DNA from: Bacteroidia bacterium
Lineage (GTDB): Bacteria; Bacteroidota; Bacteroidia; AKYH767-A; OLB10
Direction of reading: 5' to 3'
Assembly (NCBI GenBank): GCA_016788165.1
Contig: JAEUTH010000022.1
Location: 1 to 64,000, forward strand
DNA: 64,000 nucleotides
The position numbers and the translations under genes are program-made. Shown one piece after another: positions 46,466-55,732 of the stretch (its first letter is position 1; every line of letters starts with the position of its first letter). Below the pieces are notes generated by a model. It worked only from the letters and a program-made list of their open reading frames with translations, searched no databases and was not told the origin of the DNA.

Positions 46466-47395
46466 TTATGTGTTTGAAATTACCCTTACACCATTCATGT
46501 TTATTGAAGTAACATGCGTACGATATGCAATATCTGTTTTGTTATAAACGTGTTGCATAGCCAGCTCAATTTGTTTTGCTTCTTTTTCTGTTTTGCTTAG
46601 CATAAACATTGCAGGGCCGGCACCCGATATGCCTCCGCCTATAGCACCGGCTTGCATGCATGCATCTTTAACCGTATCAAATTGTGGTATTAAAATTTTT
46701 CGCATGGGTTCAACAATTACGTCTTGCAATGCCCTGCCCATTAATTCATAATTGCTCTGCAAAATGCCAGCAACCAAAGCACCCACATTGGCCCATTGCG
46801 TAATAGCTTGTTGCATACTTACATGTGGTTTTAAAATTTTGCGTGCATCGGCAGTGCGTACTTCTATTTGCGGATGCAATACGGTTACTGCCAACGGTGG
46901 TGGTGTTAACGCAATAATATCTAAAGGCTTATGGCTACGGATTAACGTAATACCGCCATAAATACAGGGAGCAATGTTGTCGGCATGGCGTGCACCGGAG
47001 GCAATATACTCGCCTGCTAAAGCAAAATCTACCAATGCTTTTTTATCAAATCGTTGGTTTAATAAATAATTGGCTGCAACTACTACACCTGCAGCACTTG
47101 ATGCACTGCTGCCTATACCACTGCCCGGTTTAATTACCTTATGGCAAACTACTTCAAAACCATTTACATCGGGGCAGGCATCTAACAATGCCTGTAATGC
47201 CACGGCACTTATATTTTTGGCATTATCGGTTGGCAGGTTAAATCCATCAGTGTGTTTTAAACTGATACCTTTTGCATTGGATAGCTTTACCGTAAAAGTA
47301 TCGCAAGGCTCATTAATGGCTAAGCCCATAACATCAAACCCGCACACCAAGTTGGCTATGGTTGCCGGAGCAGCAACCGTTATTTCAGACATCAT
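46466..47395 (-). CDS. thrB: Homoserine kinase
   Basis: 309 residues of the GHMP-kinase family; phosphorylates homoserine for ThrC. Two ATGs stand in tandem (47395 and 47392, MMSEITVAAPATIANL); upstream in-frame codons would overlap thrA, so this start is preferred. The ATP loop is VIKPGSGIGSSASSAAGVVVAA, and the C-terminal GHMP motif is AGAIGGGISGAGPAMFMLS. ANLVCGFDVMGLA is the typical substrate-side start. It is separated from thrA by 19 bp and from thrC by 6 bp. Confidence 0.95.
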   Translation of the reverse strand: MMSEITVAAPATIANLVCGFDVMGLAINEPCDTFTVKLSNAKGISLKHTDGFNLPTDNAKNISAVALQALLDACPDVNGFEVVCHKVIKPGSGIGSSASSAAGVVVAANYLLNQRFDKKALVDFALAGEYIASGARHADNIAPCIYGGITLIRSHKPLDIIALTPPPLAVTVLHPQIEVRTADARKILKPHVSMQQAITQWANVGALVAGILQSNYELMGRALQDVIVEPMRKILIPQFDTVKDACMQAGAIGGGISGAGPAMFMLSKTEKEAKQIELAMQHVYNKTDIAYRTHVTSINMNGVRVISNT

Positions 47396-47414
47396 ACTGC
47401 GTATATTGCTTAGG

Positions 47415-49862
47415 TTAATAATTAAACTTGATGGCGCGAACAATATCGGCAAATACACCTGAGGCTGTAACCTCGGCACCTGCACCTGCACCTTTTACAA
47501 CCAACGGCTGTTCCTGATATCTACGACTGTAAAACAGCACTACATTATCTTTTCCATATAAATGATATAAGTCGTGGCCGGCATCAATGTGTTGTAATCC
47601 TACACTGGCTTTACCCGCATTAAGCTGCGCTACAAATTTTAATTTGCATGCAGCCTGCTTTGCATCATTATAAAGTTTTTTAAAATGAGGTTCATGAATT
47701 TCGAGTTGTGCGTAAAAGTCATCTACACTCCCATTCATGCATGAGGGTGGCAAAAAGCTGTTGTTTTCAATCGCCCCTAATTCAAGTATTAATCCACTTT
47801 CGCGTGCAAGAATTAATATTTTACGCATCACATCCATGCCGCTTAAATCTAAGCGTGGGTCGGGTTCGGTAAGACCTAAATCTTGTGCTTGTTTAACTAC
47901 TTGTGCAAACGGAATTTCGGCATTGTAATTATTAAACACATAATTAAGTGTACCCGATAACACGGCTTGAATATTATAAATCTCATCGCCACTTTGTACC
48001 AAGTCGTTTAAAGTGCTAATTACAGGTAGCCCGGCACCCACATTGGTTTCGAATAAAAAGGAAGCATGAAACTCGTTTGCCAAATCTTTTAACTGGCGGT
48101 AATGTTCATAAGCCGAGGCACATGCAATTTTATTACTTGTAACAACAGATATACTTTTTTCGAGCAAATGCGCATAACTTAAACCAACTTCGGCATTGGC
48201 AGTATTATCTACAAAAATGGAGTTGCGTAAATTTTTTTCAATAATCAGTTTTTGTAATTCTTTAATGTTTGAAGCAGGTTGGGCTAACAATGTACTTAGA
48301 CAGTTATCTAAATCAATACCATCTTCACTAAAGTAATATTGTTTGCTATTGGCAACAGCAACCACACGCAGTTGTATGCGCATTTTTTGCATCAGAAAAG
48401 TTTGTTGCAGTTTTATTTGTTCGATTAGGCGTTTGCCCACATTACCTACGCCTACCAAAAATAAATTTACCTGTTTGTATTGATTTTCGAAAAACGATTC
48501 GTGCAACACATTAATAGCTTTTCGAACATCATGTGTTTTAATTACAGCCGAAATATTTTTTTCGGACGAGCCTTGTGCTATAGCGCGTATATTAATACCG
48601 TTACGGCCTAATGCAGCAAACATGCGCCCGCTTATACCACTGTGGTTTTTCATGTTATCGCCAACTACAGCTACTATCGAAAGCGATTGTTCAATTTGTA
48701 ATGGTTCAATAAGTTTGGTAAGTATCTCGTAATGGAATGCTTCATCAACCACTTTTTTAGCATGCGATGCATATTTGCTTTCTATTGCTACGCAAATAGA
48801 ATGTTCGGATGAGCTTTGCGTAATAAGTATCACATTAATTTTTGCAAAAGCTAACACTTCGAACAAGCGTTTCGAAAAACCCGGAATACCCACCATGCCA
48901 CTACCTTCGAGTAATAGCATAGCCATTTTATCCATACTGGTTATACCACAAATTGCATTGTTGGTGGCTGATTTATGGGCCTGAATGATGGTGCCTGCAT
49001 CATCAGGTGCAAACGTGTTTTTAATTATTAACGGCATGCCTAAACGCATTACCGGCACTATTGTAGGCGGGTAAATTACTTTGGCGCCAAAGTGCGAAAG
49101 CTCTAAAGCTTCGTGATAGGAAACTTGCTGTATTACTTTAGCGTTGTTTACAATGCGCGGGTCGGCAGTAAGCATACCGCTTACATCGGTCCAAATTTCT
49201 AGTACGGATGCATTAACTGCAGCAGCATAAATGGCAGCGGTATAATCGCTGCCGCCTCGGCCCAACGTTGTTGTTATGCCTGTTGCTGTTGATGCAATAA
49301 AACCGGGCATTACATATAACTTGGTCTCAGCTTTAATAGCCGCTTTTACCTTTGCATTTGTGTTCTCAAAATTTACAGTTGCATACCCAAAATTATCGTT
49401 GGTTTCGATTAGTGTACGCGAGTCAATCCATTGGTGTGAAAGGTGTATGCTATGCAATTTAGCCGATAATATTTGTGATAGCATAAGCTCGCCAAAACTC
49501 ACAATATGATCTAAGGTGCGGGCCGATAGCTCCTTCAATAAAAACACACCATCATAAAGCTGCTCCAGTGCATTGCATTGCATTTGTATTTGACTTAAAG
49601 TGCTGCTAAGCATTTGAGCCGGTAGCAACTGTTGTGCAGCAATTAAGTGTTGCTGTGTAATTTTTTCTATGCCGGCTTTGTATGCTATATCTCCGGCTTC
49701 GGCCAATTTGCCTGTTTGAATTAATGCATCGGTTATACCACTCATAGCCGACACAACTACAATGGCCGGGTCGGTTTTTACGGTTTTTAAAATGATTGCT
49801 GCAACCTTAGTTAAGTTTTCGGCTTGCGCTACTGATGTCCCCCCGAACTTTAAAACTTTCAT
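47415..49862 (-). CDS. thrA: Bifunctional aspartokinase / homoserine dehydrogenase I
   Basis: 815 residues from ATG at 49862 (MKVLKFGGTSVAQAENLT), chosen because KFGGTS is the canonical start; longer in-frame codons lead nowhere. Aspartokinase occupies about 1-290 (TTLGRGGSDYTAAI, WTDVSGMLTADPRIV), two ACT domains about 300-455 (GVGMVGIPG- and NIRAIAQGSSEKNIS-like segments, the threonine-sensing region), and homoserine dehydrogenase the rest (FLVGVGNVGKRLIEQI, ETNVGAGLPVI, LSGTLNYVFN, DPRLDLSGMDVMRKILI). It performs the first and third steps from aspartate to threonine. No leader peptide or attenuator is visible upstream. Confidence 0.96.
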   Translation of the reverse strand: MKVLKFGGTSVAQAENLTKVAAIILKTVKTDPAIVVVSAMSGITDALIQTGKLAEAGDIAYKAGIEKITQQHLIAAQQLLPAQMLSSTLSQIQMQCNALEQLYDGVFLLKELSARTLDHIVSFGELMLSQILSAKLHSIHLSHQWIDSRTLIETNDNFGYATVNFENTNAKVKAAIKAETKLYVMPGFIASTATGITTTLGRGGSDYTAAIYAAAVNASVLEIWTDVSGMLTADPRIVNNAKVIQQVSYHEALELSHFGAKVIYPPTIVPVMRLGMPLIIKNTFAPDDAGTIIQAHKSATNNAICGITSMDKMAMLLLEGSGMVGIPGFSKRLFEVLAFAKINVILITQSSSEHSICVAIESKYASHAKKVVDEAFHYEILTKLIEPLQIEQSLSIVAVVGDNMKNHSGISGRMFAALGRNGINIRAIAQGSSEKNISAVIKTHDVRKAINVLHESFFENQYKQVNLFLVGVGNVGKRLIEQIKLQQTFLMQKMRIQLRVVAVANSKQYYFSEDGIDLDNCLSTLLAQPASNIKELQKLIIEKNLRNSIFVDNTANAEVGLSYAHLLEKSISVVTSNKIACASAYEHYRQLKDLANEFHASFLFETNVGAGLPVISTLNDLVQSGDEIYNIQAVLSGTLNYVFNNYNAEIPFAQVVKQAQDLGLTEPDPRLDLSGMDVMRKILILARESGLILELGAIENNSFLPPSCMNGSVDDFYAQLEIHEPHFKKLYNDAKQAACKLKFVAQLNAGKASVGLQHIDAGHDLYHLYGKDNVVLFYSRRYQEQPLVVKGAGAGAEVTASGVFADIVRAIKFNY

Positions 49863-49913
49863 AAAATAAAAATTTGCGTAATAGGCTGGCAACATTACCA
49901 AAAATTACGTCAA

Positions 49914-49936
49914 ACCATAAACTGAAAATTTATGGT
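49914..49936 (-). other. Small AT-rich hairpin ahead of thrA
   Basis: ACCATAAA (49914-49921) and TTTATGGT (49929-49936) form a perfect 8-bp stem with a 7-base loop in the 81-bp gap between the permease gene and thrA. There is no T-run after it on the minus strand, so transcription probably continues. A weak processing or regulatory element is possible. Confidence 0.3.
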
Positions 49937-49943
49937 GTAAGAC

Positions 49944-51203
49944 TTAACTTCTGATGTATTTACTTACAACAAAATGTGCTGTATAAAATGAGGCAATGGC
50001 ACCTATACAAGTAACAATTAACATACAAATTATAAAGTCGGCAGCAACTATTGCAACGGGGTATGCATCAACCACAAACGATTGTGAGTTGGCTATTTTT
50101 ATAATGCCGAAATGTTGTTGGCAAAAGCAAACTATAAAACCTAACAGTAACCCGCCCATGCTGCCAACGGCAGTTATCATCAAACCTTGTATTACAAATA
50201 CTTGTTTAATTTTTTTAGGCGTTGCACCCATGCTTAAAAACAGTTTCAAATCTTTTTGTTTTTCGATAATGAGCATAGTAAGCGAGCCCAGTATATTAAA
50301 AGTAGAAATAATAAGAATGAGCACTAAAATAAAGTAGGCTATAAATTTTTCGGAATTAATTATGGCATATAAAAAAGCATGTTGTTGTTGCCGTGTTTGC
50401 ACCTGCCAGTTTTTATTTTCAAGTGCTTGCTGCACAAGTTTGGTGGGTGCGTTGGGTTTTAGTGTAACCTCAATGGCAGTAGCTTTTTGTGGGGCATCAA
50501 AAAGTGTTTGCGCAAAGGTAAGCGGCACAAAAACGTATTGGTTATCGAAATCCTGCTGAAGCGAAAATACACCTGTAGGCAATGCCGATGCTTGATTAAA
50601 TGCATCATCAACATTTACCGGATTATCAATACCTGTTTTGGGTACATACATTTGAATGGGTTGCGTTACATGGTCTAAATCCATGCCTAATTGATAAGCA
50701 ATACCGGCACCAAAAACAGCAAAATGTTGGTATGCATCGGCAGCAAAACTGCCGTCAATAATGGTTTTTTGAAGTGCAGCATCGGCATACTGCAATGGTA
50801 TGCCTTTAAGTTTGCCAATTACTTGTTTATCGCCATATTTAAAAAGTACGTTTTCTTCGTAAACGGCAAATACGTGTGCAACGCCTTCGATATGCTGAAT
50901 TTCTGTTAATGTACTATCAGTTACCGAAATGGTTTTGCCGGTAGTTGCTGTAATTTTTATGTCGGCATCAAACGTATCGTATAACGATACCATTAAGTTG
51001 CCAAAACCATTAAAAACACTTAAAACAATTACCAGTCCGGCCGTACCTACCATTACACCAATAATTGAAATAAGTGTAATAATATTTATAGCCTGTTGCG
51101 ATTTTTTGGCAATCAAATAACGTTTGGCTATGAAGTACTGGAAAATCAAATCGAAGTAATTTTTGTTGCTAAATGTACCGGTTAAATACAGCGCATACGG
51201 CAC
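49944..51203 (-). CDS. LolC/LolE-FtsX family ABC transporter permease
   Basis: About 419 residues. The start is uncertain: GTG at 51203 is 3 bases past the methyltransferase stop; a TTG at 51149 would give the more usual opening IFQYFIAKRYLIAKKSQQAI. The MacB_PCD periplasmic domain lies between helix 1 (LISIIGVMVGTAGLVIVLSVFNGF) and the three C-terminal helices of the FtsX domain (FIAYFILVLILIISTFNILGSL, VIQGLMITAVGSMGGLLLGF, VAIVAADFIICMLIVTCIGAIA). Lol-type permeases extract lipoproteins from the inner membrane for outer-membrane sorting. The ATPase subunit is not adjacent. Confidence 0.9.
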   Translation of the reverse strand: MPYALYLTGTFSNKNYFDLIFQYFIAKRYLIAKKSQQAINIITLISIIGVMVGTAGLVIVLSVFNGFGNLMVSLYDTFDADIKITATTGKTISVTDSTLTEIQHIEGVAHVFAVYEENVLFKYGDKQVIGKLKGIPLQYADAALQKTIIDGSFAADAYQHFAVFGAGIAYQLGMDLDHVTQPIQMYVPKTGIDNPVNVDDAFNQASALPTGVFSLQQDFDNQYVFVPLTFAQTLFDAPQKATAIEVTLKPNAPTKLVQQALENKNWQVQTRQQQHAFLYAIINSEKFIAYFILVLILIISTFNILGSLTMLIIEKQKDLKLFLSMGATPKKIKQVFVIQGLMITAVGSMGGLLLGFIVCFCQQHFGIIKIANSQSFVVDAYPVAIVAADFIICMLIVTCIGAIASFYTAHFVVSKYIRS

Positions 51204-51206
51204 GGG

Positions 51207-52016
51207 TTATTTCCATGCTTTAACCACCAGGCCGGTGCCCGTACTATGTTGCATGTTGGTATCGCAGTAATTAAGTACAAAGCAAAACGGATAAACTAAG
51301 AGGTAGTAAAACGGCAGCAGTACAAAAAACAGCTTGCTTATGCCCAGCACCTGTATGGGATATTTCATAGATAAACGCCATGATATTTTACCCGGTGTGC
51401 CATAGTTATAACGTGCTTCTATTTTAGAAAAGCCGGCAGCTTTAAGTTTATTTTCGATGTCGGTAATGTTGTAGCCATCACGTACATGTTCTTCAATAAA
51501 CGATGCATCAGCACCATCATGTACATCGCTGCCACCCTGGTCGCTGGGGGTCGAAATAAGTAACATGCCACCCGGTTTTAATGATGCATGATAGTTTTTG
51601 AAACAGGCATTATCGTCTTCAATATGTTCCATCACATCAACACATAATACCAGATTAAAGTTGTTGGGGTTTTGATATTGGGTTAAGTCGCCTACAATAA
51701 ACGTTACGTTTGAAGTTGCGCCTATCTTATTAAAAAACTGATTGCAATCGGCTACCTGCTCATCTTTTACATCTACCGCTAAAATATTGCAAGGTTTAAA
51801 AAAGTTGTACATCCAATAGCTGTATTGGCCAAAGCCTGCCCCGGCATCAAAAATTTGCAAATTACTGCCGGCTGTTTTTTTATAAGTGCGTAACTCTTTG
51901 TGTATATGCCAACAGCGTAACAGTAATAAGTCTAACAGGTTGTAAAAAACTTTACGTAAAAAAACCGATTGGTTAAAAACGTTACCTAACGAACGTTTAA
52001 TAGGGTCGTATTGCAT
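51207..52016 (-). CDS. SAM-dependent methyltransferase, class I
   Basis: 269 residues. The SAM-binding motif I is IFDAGAGFGQYSYWMYN, motif II is ILAVDVKDEQVADC, and post-motif FNLVLCVDVMEHIEDD is the Methyltransf_11/25-like acidic strand with the conserved V-MEHI pattern. The C-terminus has two hydrophobic stretches (VLGISKLFFVLLPFYYLLVYPFCFVL) suggesting membrane association, as seen for methyltransferases acting on lipids or polysaccharides. The substrate is unknown. It sits between rbfA (33 bp upstream) and the Lol-type permease (3 bp downstream), so all three should be co-transcribed. Confidence 0.88.
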   Translation of the reverse strand: MQYDPIKRSLGNVFNQSVFLRKVFYNLLDLLLLRCWHIHKELRTYKKTAGSNLQIFDAGAGFGQYSYWMYNFFKPCNILAVDVKDEQVADCNQFFNKIGATSNVTFIVGDLTQYQNPNNFNLVLCVDVMEHIEDDNACFKNYHASLKPGGMLLISTPSDQGGSDVHDGADASFIEEHVRDGYNITDIENKLKAAGFSKIEARYNYGTPGKISWRLSMKYPIQVLGISKLFFVLLPFYYLLVYPFCFVLNYCDTNMQHSTGTGLVVKAWK

Positions 52017-52049
52017 ACCGATGTTTGTGTGCTTTATTTAGTAAAAAAA

Positions 52050-52442
52050 CTATTCTTCAGATTTGTAGTCAGCCGGATTAACCTGTGTGTGGTCAGGTAT
52101 AACAATGTTATTCATCACCTTATTTATATTGTCAACATAATCCAGCGAATCGTCAATAAAAAACAAGAGTTGTGGTATATGGTGTATGGTGTTTTTAATT
52201 CGATTACCTAACAATTTGCGTATATCACCTTTGTGTTTATTCAGATGTGTGATAAAGGTTACAGGGTTGGCAGGTTTAAGTACACTTAGATGAATGCGCG
52301 CTTCGCCTAAGTCGGGTGTTATTTTTACCTGTGTAACGGTAACAAAGGTTTGCCCAATAATAGCCTTGCCTTCTTTAATAAATATATCTCCTATTTCGCG
52401 CTGTATTTGCCGCGCAAACTTTTGTTGACGAGTGCTTTCCAT
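52050..52442 (-). CDS. rbfA: Ribosome-binding factor A
   Basis: 130 residues, the KH-fold 30S maturation factor needed for 16S rRNA processing and cold growth. The sequence opens MESTRQQKFARQIQREIGDIF and includes VTVTQVKITPDLGEARIHLSVLK and LLGNRIKNTIHHIPQLLFFIDDSLDYVDNINKVM, the standard RbfA order. It heads the leftward cluster leading to the Lol-type permease; rbfA beside such a permease is a recurrent arrangement in Bacteroidota. Confidence 0.95.
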   Translation of the reverse strand: MESTRQQKFARQIQREIGDIFIKEGKAIIGQTFVTVTQVKITPDLGEARIHLSVLKPANPVTFITHLNKHKGDIRKLLGNRIKNTIHHIPQLLFFIDDSLDYVDNINKVMNNIVIPDHTQVNPADYKSEE

Positions 52443-52584
52443 GCAGCAAAAGTATTATTTTTTATCGGGCAATTGTGAATGGCACTGCCATGGTGCATAG
52501 GTGTAAATGCTTTTAACCTTATATTTGCAGTTATTATAAATTGCGCCTCAAAATTTATTTACACCGTTTAAACGCATCCACTTT

Positions 52585-54429
52585 TTGAAAGACTACTTAA
52601 AATTACTGGTGTATGTGCGCAGCTATAAAAAGTTTGCCATACTTAATGTGATTTGCAACATACTGGCCGCTATTTTTGGTGTATTCAGCATAACGTTGGT
52701 TATTCCATTTATCGGCTTTTTGTTTGGCAAGGAAGCATTGGTAACTGTGGCGCCACCATTGGCTTTTAATATGCAAAGCCTTAAAGAGAATTTTTATTTT
52801 TTCATCAGTAAAATTATTGCCGACAACAGTTTGCCCGGTAATGAAGCTGCCGGAAAAATTAAAGCTTTAATTATTATTTGCTGTGGCTTTTTAGTGGCTT
52901 TGTTTTTAAAGAACCTGTTTCGGTATTTGGCCATGTATTACATAGCATTTATGCGCAATGGTGTAATACGTGATATCAGAAACGCCATGCACAAACGTGT
53001 GCTTGAGCTACCTATGCAATATTATAGCAATGAGCGTAAAGGCGATATTATGTCGCGTATGAGTAACGATGTAATGGAAATTGAATGGAGTATATTAAGT
53101 GGGTTAGAGTTTTTGTTTCGTGAGCCATTTACCATTGCATTAACGCTGGCAATTTTAATTGGCTTAAGCGGCCAGTTAACACTTACAGTATTTATTGTAT
53201 TACCGGTAGCAGGCTTAATTATTGGCATATTGGGCAGCAGCTTACGCAGATCGTCAGGTAAAGCACAGGGCCTAATGGGCCAACTGTTTAGCAATATGGA
53301 AGAAACGCTGGGCGGATTAAGAATTATTAAAGCATTTACTGCCGAAAAATTTCAACAACAAAAATTTGAAGCACTAAATCAATCCTATACCAAGGTTATG
53401 ATTAAAGTGTTTAATAAGCGTGATGCCGCATCGCCCGTATCCGAAGTATTTGGTGCCATTGCAACGGTGGTTATTTTGTATTTTGGAGGCAAGCTGGTGT
53501 TGCAAAACCAAGGCTTTAGTGCCGAAGATTTGATAGGGTATATAGCTATGTTTTCGCAAATTATTACACCTGCCAAAGCATTTAGTACGGCTTATAACAA
53601 TATGCAAAAAGGCATTGCTTCGGTTGATAGAATTAATCGGATTTTAAATACAGAAATTACCATTGCCAACCGTAGCAATGCCATCGAAAAAAAGTCGTTC
53701 GAAAACGAAATAGCTTATAAAGACGTAATGTTTAAATATGTTGATGACTATGTGCTTCAGCAAATAAACCTTACAGTTACAAAGGGAAAAACCATTGCTT
53801 TGGTTGGCCCATCGGGCAGTGGCAAAAGCACCTTGGCTGATTTGCTGCCACGGTTTTATGATGTATCGGCAGGGAATATTTTTATTGATGGTGTTGATGT
53901 AAGAGATATTACATTAGATGCTTTGCGCAAACTTATTGGCGTAGTTACACAGGAGTCAATACTGTTTAACGATACGGTTAAAAATAACATTGCATTTGGT
54001 ATGCCCCATGCAAGCGATTTGGCTGTTGAAGAAGCAGCACGCATTGCCAATGCACATGAATTTATTGAATTGTTGCCCGATGGGTATGAAACCAACATTG
54101 GCGACAGAGGTAATAAATTAAGCGGTGGTCAACGGCAGCGCATCAGCATAGCACGCGCCATATTAAAAAATCCACCCATACTTATTTTAGATGAGGCCAC
54201 ATCGGCATTAGATACTGAAAGCGAACGTTTGGTGCAGGATGCATTAATTAAACTGATGCAACACCGCACCACTTTAGTTATTGCCCACCGCTTAAGCACC
54301 ATACAACATGCCGATGAAATTATTGTTTTACAACGTGGCCAAATTGTTGAACGTGGCAATCATCAGCAGCTAATAGCCATGCAAGGTGTTTATAAAAAGC
54401 TGTACGATATGCAGGGCTTTGCAGTTTAG
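52585..54429 (+). CDS. ABC-type exporter, MsbA-like half-transporter
   Basis: 614 residues. The start appears to be TTG at 52585 (MKDYLKLLVYVRSYKKFA), with no in-frame ATG placed well. Six membrane helices span about 1-320, with the RKGDIMSRMSNDVMEIEW coupling region. The ATPase has Walker A LVGPSGSGKSTLADLL, Q-loop VVTQESILF, signature LSGGQRQRISIARAIL, Walker B ILILDEATSALDTESE and H-loop IAHRLST. It matches lipid A/multidrug exporters; the substrate is not certain. Its stop directly abuts the convergent DNA glycosylase gene (54429/54430). Confidence 0.93.
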   Translation: MKDYLKLLVYVRSYKKFAILNVICNILAAIFGVFSITLVIPFIGFLFGKEALVTVAPPLAFNMQSLKENFYFFISKIIADNSLPGNEAAGKIKALIIICCGFLVALFLKNLFRYLAMYYIAFMRNGVIRDIRNAMHKRVLELPMQYYSNERKGDIMSRMSNDVMEIEWSILSGLEFLFREPFTIALTLAILIGLSGQLTLTVFIVLPVAGLIIGILGSSLRRSSGKAQGLMGQLFSNMEETLGGLRIIKAFTAEKFQQQKFEALNQSYTKVMIKVFNKRDAASPVSEVFGAIATVVILYFGGKLVLQNQGFSAEDLIGYIAMFSQIITPAKAFSTAYNNMQKGIASVDRINRILNTEITIANRSNAIEKKSFENEIAYKDVMFKYVDDYVLQQINLTVTKGKTIALVGPSGSGKSTLADLLPRFYDVSAGNIFIDGVDVRDITLDALRKLIGVVTQESILFNDTVKNNIAFGMPHASDLAVEEAARIANAHEFIELLPDGYETNIGDRGNKLSGGQRQRISIARAILKNPPILILDEATSALDTESERLVQDALIKLMQHRTTLVIAHRLSTIQHADEIIVLQRGQIVERGNHQQLIAMQGVYKKLYDMQGFAV

Positions 54430-55023
54430 TTATGCATCTTTATATTTCCACAAATACAAACAGGCATAAGTGCGGTAAGGATGCCAGTTTTGTGCATGTT
54501 GCAGCATGGTAGCTTTCAATTGTTTTTTATTGGTAGCATCTAATTTATATAAATTTATCATGGCTTGTTGTATGCCTAAATCGTCAACAGCAAAAACGTT
54601 TTCGCGCCCCAGTGTAAACATAAGCAGCATTTCAACCGTCCAGCGGCCCACACCTTTAATTTGCGTCAGGTAGGCTATCACTTCTTCATCAGTCATTTTA
54701 TTTAACTGCCTTAATGCCATACCGTTATTAATGGCAAAATGTGCCACATTTTTAATATAAGCTACTTTTGCATTACTTAATCCAATATTGCGCAAATCGG
54801 TGTCGGGTAGTTGCCAAACTTGTTTGGGCACAGGCGATTTGGAGCCAACCAATACCACAAATCTTTGTTGAATGATATCGGCAACTTTTGTACTGAGTTG
54901 TTGCGACATAATACTATTACACAAACTCAAAAAAACATTTTTACGGGTTGTTAAAACCAATCCTTCGGCAGGCAATATTTTTTTTAAATATTTATCCTTA
55001 GCTAAAACTTTTAAATGCGCCAT
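54430..55023 (-). CDS. DNA-3-methyladenine glycosylase II-like (HhH-GPD)
   Basis: 197 residues of the HhH-GPD superfamily; excises alkylated purines in base-excision repair. The helix-hairpin-helix is LTQIKGVGRWTVEMLLMFTLG, and the catalytic Asp is in ENVFAVDDLGIQQAM. The N-terminal NVFLSLCNSIMSQQLSTKVADII is the usual start of AlkA-type catalytic cores. The N-terminal TBP-like domain of E. coli AlkA is missing, as in the short single-domain forms. It is the last gene of a leftward group, 38 bp after the TM2 gene. Confidence 0.92.
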   Translation of the reverse strand: MAHLKVLAKDKYLKKILPAEGLVLTTRKNVFLSLCNSIMSQQLSTKVADIIQQRFVVLVGSKSPVPKQVWQLPDTDLRNIGLSNAKVAYIKNVAHFAINNGMALRQLNKMTDEEVIAYLTQIKGVGRWTVEMLLMFTLGRENVFAVDDLGIQQAMINLYKLDATNKKQLKATMLQHAQNWHPYRTYACLYLWKYKDA

Positions 55024-55061
55024 AAAGAGTACTTAATAATTTTAGTGAAGTTAAGTATTGA

Positions 55062-55409
55062 TTACCTGCAAATTTGTAATGCTTCCATGGCCATTTGCTG
55101 GTTGTAGGTAAACGTCATTTTTTTGAAATTTATCAAGTCAATAATGGTACCTATTAAACATAAACCTCCGGTGAAGAAATAAAGCAAGCCCATGCCTATT
55201 TGGTTAAGCATAAAACGCTGAATACCGGCAACCACAACAAAACCTAAAATAGTAACCAACATAATGGTTTGTGGGTCTTTACGTCTGCTTTGATAAATCA
55301 TAAAAAAATTACGATCCTGATCGGCAGTTAAGTCTTTGGTTACATTTTGCAAAAACATTATTTCTTCGGCTTCGATGTTAGGTAACATCATCAGTTGGTT
55401 CTTGTCCAT
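55062..55409 (-). CDS. TM2-domain membrane protein
   Basis: 115 residues with two helices. The TM2 pattern is visible as TMLVTILGFVVVAGIQRFMLNQIGMGLLYFFTGGLCLIGTIIDLINF, with the central glycine-rich turn between the helices. The N-terminal 50 residues are soluble and acidic. Its function is unknown; TM2 proteins are often found near DUF2752 genes in Bacteroidota. The start at 55409 overlaps the 3' end of the DUF2752 gene by 32 bases, implying coupled translation. Confidence 0.88.
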   Translation of the reverse strand: MDKNQLMMLPNIEAEEIMFLQNVTKDLTADQDRNFFMIYQSRRKDPQTIMLVTILGFVVVAGIQRFMLNQIGMGLLYFFTGGLCLIGTIIDLINFKKMTFTYNQQMAMEALQICR

Positions 55410-55719
55410 GGGTTGGATTATTAAGGGTTAAATTTTGGTAGTACTGTTTGCTAAGTATAAAAATGCGGTGTAATAATATTATTAATGCAATAATACCCAA
55501 GTAATGAGATTCAAAGCTGGCCGAAATGTTACCATGCAGGGCAAATGAAATTGAATGGCCTATACCACAACCCGGGCACCATGTTAGCCCAAGCCACCCG
55601 AATGCGCAAAGGCTTGTTGTTTCCTGATACGGATTTAAGAAACCTAAATACGTAATAACCACAATCCAAACAATAAGCTCAAAAGGCGGAAGTTTTTTCA
55701 AAAGTTTTGAAAGCTGCAA
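55378..55719 (-). CDS. DUF2752 membrane protein
   Basis: 113 residues. The DUF2752 signature is LCAFGWLGLTWCPGCGIGHSISFALHGNISASFESHYLG, with the conserved CPGCG turn and a following helix (IIALIILLHRIFIL). An N-terminal helix (FELIVWIVVITYLGFL) precedes it. The cysteine pair may bind metal, but this is unproven. It follows the sugar dehydrogenase gene by 13 bp and overlaps the TM2 gene. Confidence 0.88.
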   Translation of the reverse strand: MQLSKLLKKLPPFELIVWIVVITYLGFLNPYQETTSLCAFGWLGLTWCPGCGIGHSISFALHGNISASFESHYLGIIALIILLHRIFILSKQYYQNLTLNNPTHGQEPTDDVT

Positions 55720-55732
55720 TACGTTTATGGTT

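Noticed and set aside
49863-49943. Threonine attenuator or leader peptide before thrA
   Set aside because: No short frame rich in Thr/Ile codons and no terminator/antiterminator pair; only a weak 8-bp hairpin.
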